64,000 nt of DNA, from contig NZ_CP019304.1 of NCBI RefSeq assembly GCF_001969265.1, positions 3,844,001 to 3,908,000 on the forward strand. Reading direction: 5' to 3'. This document shows positions 63,403 to 64,000 of this stretch, one piece after another. The stretch comes from Arthrobacter sp. QXT-31. Lineage in GTDB: Bacteria > Actinomycetota > Actinomycetes > Actinomycetales > Micrococcaceae. The notes beneath the pieces are model-generated. The model saw nothing but the letters and a program-made list of their open reading frames with translations, was not told the DNA's origin and searched no databases. A program made the position numbers and the translations under genes. Position 1 is the stretch's first letter, and every line of letters starts with the position of its first letter.

Positions 63403-64000
63403 CCATCAACATCGGATCCGTTTCCGACCGGCACGCCGCCGGCACCGGACCGGTGCTGGACATCGACCATCTCAAGGTCACGTTCGCCACTGATGCCGGG
63501 GACGTCCACGCCGTCAAGGATGTGAGCCTTGAGGTCAAGGCCGGGGAGGTGCTCGCCATCGTTGGCGAGTCCGGCTCCGGCAAGACGGTGACTGCCAAGA
63601 CCATCCTGGGACTGCTGCCGGAAACCGCCATCAGCTCCGGCGCGGTGGTAATCAACGGCAGCAACGTCATCAGCGTCACCCCGGGCAGGCTCCGCCAGAT
63701 CCGGGGACGGGACGTGGCCATGGTCTTCCAGGAGCCGTCCACGGCACTGAATCCCGTGTTCACCGTCGGCTGGCAGATCGCCGAAGGGATCCTCGCCCAC
63801 GCGGGCCGGGGCGGCGGCAAGCGGGTCACCGCGAAGGAGGCCAAAGCCCGGGCCATCGAAGCCCTGCGCAAGGTAGGCATCCCGGACCCCGAAACCCGGG
63901 TCAACTACTACCCCCATCAGTTCTCCGGGGGCCAGAAGCAGCGCGTGGTCATCGCCGCCGCACTCGCCCTGAACCCCGGGCTGATCGTGGCGGACGAACC
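63399..64000 (+). CDS. ABC transporter ATP-binding protein, DppD type (5' part)
   Basis: The first 200 codons of the dipeptide-type ATPase, cut by the window edge. Walker A is AIVGESGSGKTVTAKTILG, Q-loop AMVFQEPSTALNP, signature FSGGQKQRVVIAAALAL, and Walker B starts LIVADEP at the end. ATG 63399 overlaps the permease stop (ATGA). In related operons a DppF-type gene or a fused second ATPase domain follows; the window does not show which. Confidence 0.93.
   Translation, partial: MTINIGSVSDRHAAGTGPVLDIDHLKVTFATDAGDVHAVKDVSLEVKAGEVLAIVGESGSGKTVTAKTILGLLPETAISSGAVVINGSNVISVTPGRLRQIRGRDVAMVFQEPSTALNPVFTVGWQIAEGILAHAGRGGGKRVTAKEAKARAIEALRKVGIPDPETRVNYYPHQFSGGQKQRVVIAAALALNPGLIVADE

Overview
The window reads as chromosome of a high-GC Gram-positive bacterium of the order Micrococcales, most likely an Arthrobacter or Pseudarthrobacter. 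The support is the GC-rich coding, frequent GTG and TTG starts, the coproporphyrin-dependent heme genes (CgoX, CpfC, HemQ), the actinobacterial motor-nuclease AdnA/AdnB, UvrD2 with an HRDC domain, a SigK/RskA-type pair, and close resemblance of HemA and HemL to Arthrobacter proteins as I remember them. The genus is an inference from reading. I see no rRNA, CRISPR array, insertion sequence, prophage or attachment site. This is core chromosome with a few lineage-specific insertions.

Layout. 1-2816: DUF3107 gene fragment, TetR regulator, divergent moeZ, and a Tat-signal secreted protein. 2931-15809: a complete heme pathway from glutamyl-tRNA to heme b. hemA points left; hemE, hemY(cgoX), hemQ, hemH(cpfC), hemC, hemD, hemB and hemL point right. 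A Pro/Ser/Thr-rich exported protein sits between hemY and hemQ, and a luciferase-like flavin oxidoreductase sits between hemB and hemL. 15826-18578: a bidirectional terminator and a metNIQ methionine importer. 18875-38479: a genome-maintenance block: DnaQ-like exonuclease, alkyltransferase-like protein, adnA, adnB, an APH-fold protein, nudC, uvrD2, a YgjP/DUF45 metalloprotease, a DUF2342 protein, a PDZ-Lon protease and a UPF0182 membrane protein. Together with the left edge this matches in content and rough order the M. tuberculosis Rv3193c-Rv3208A region, with the heme and met genes spliced in.

38660-41541: two identical initiator tRNA genes, a b-type cytochrome and a photolyase. 41657-46549: an envelope-stress group, with a TPM-domain protein and PspA on one strand and an HtrA-type protease divergent from them. 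46782-50117: etfB, etfA, a PIG-L deacetylase and a TipA-like MerR regulator with an overlapping operator and promoter. 50204-53352: RskA-like anti-sigma factor, SigK-like sigma factor, TrmL and a J-domain protein. 53502-59274: a lipoprotein, a DoxX-like membrane protein, a SufR-like cysteine-cluster regulator, a cysteine desulfurase, an FAD oxidoreductase and mnmA. 59527-64000: a dipeptide-type ABC importer that runs off the right edge.

The most interesting signal is a three-copy operator. A 29-base dyad, TTCTAAAA-N13-TTTTAGAA, with a shared CTTGA core, occurs perfectly in front of the DoxX gene, in variant form in front of the SufR-like regulator, and again in front of the FAD oxidoreductase about 3.4 kb away. 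This suggests a small, self-controlled redox or Fe-S/thiol regulon. Other points of interest are apparent leaderless promoters (TANNNT six bases before the start codon) at several regulators, an APH-fold gene in the DNA-repair block that lacks the usual metal-binding Asp, and short tandem repeats that duplicate the stop-codon region of three separate genes.
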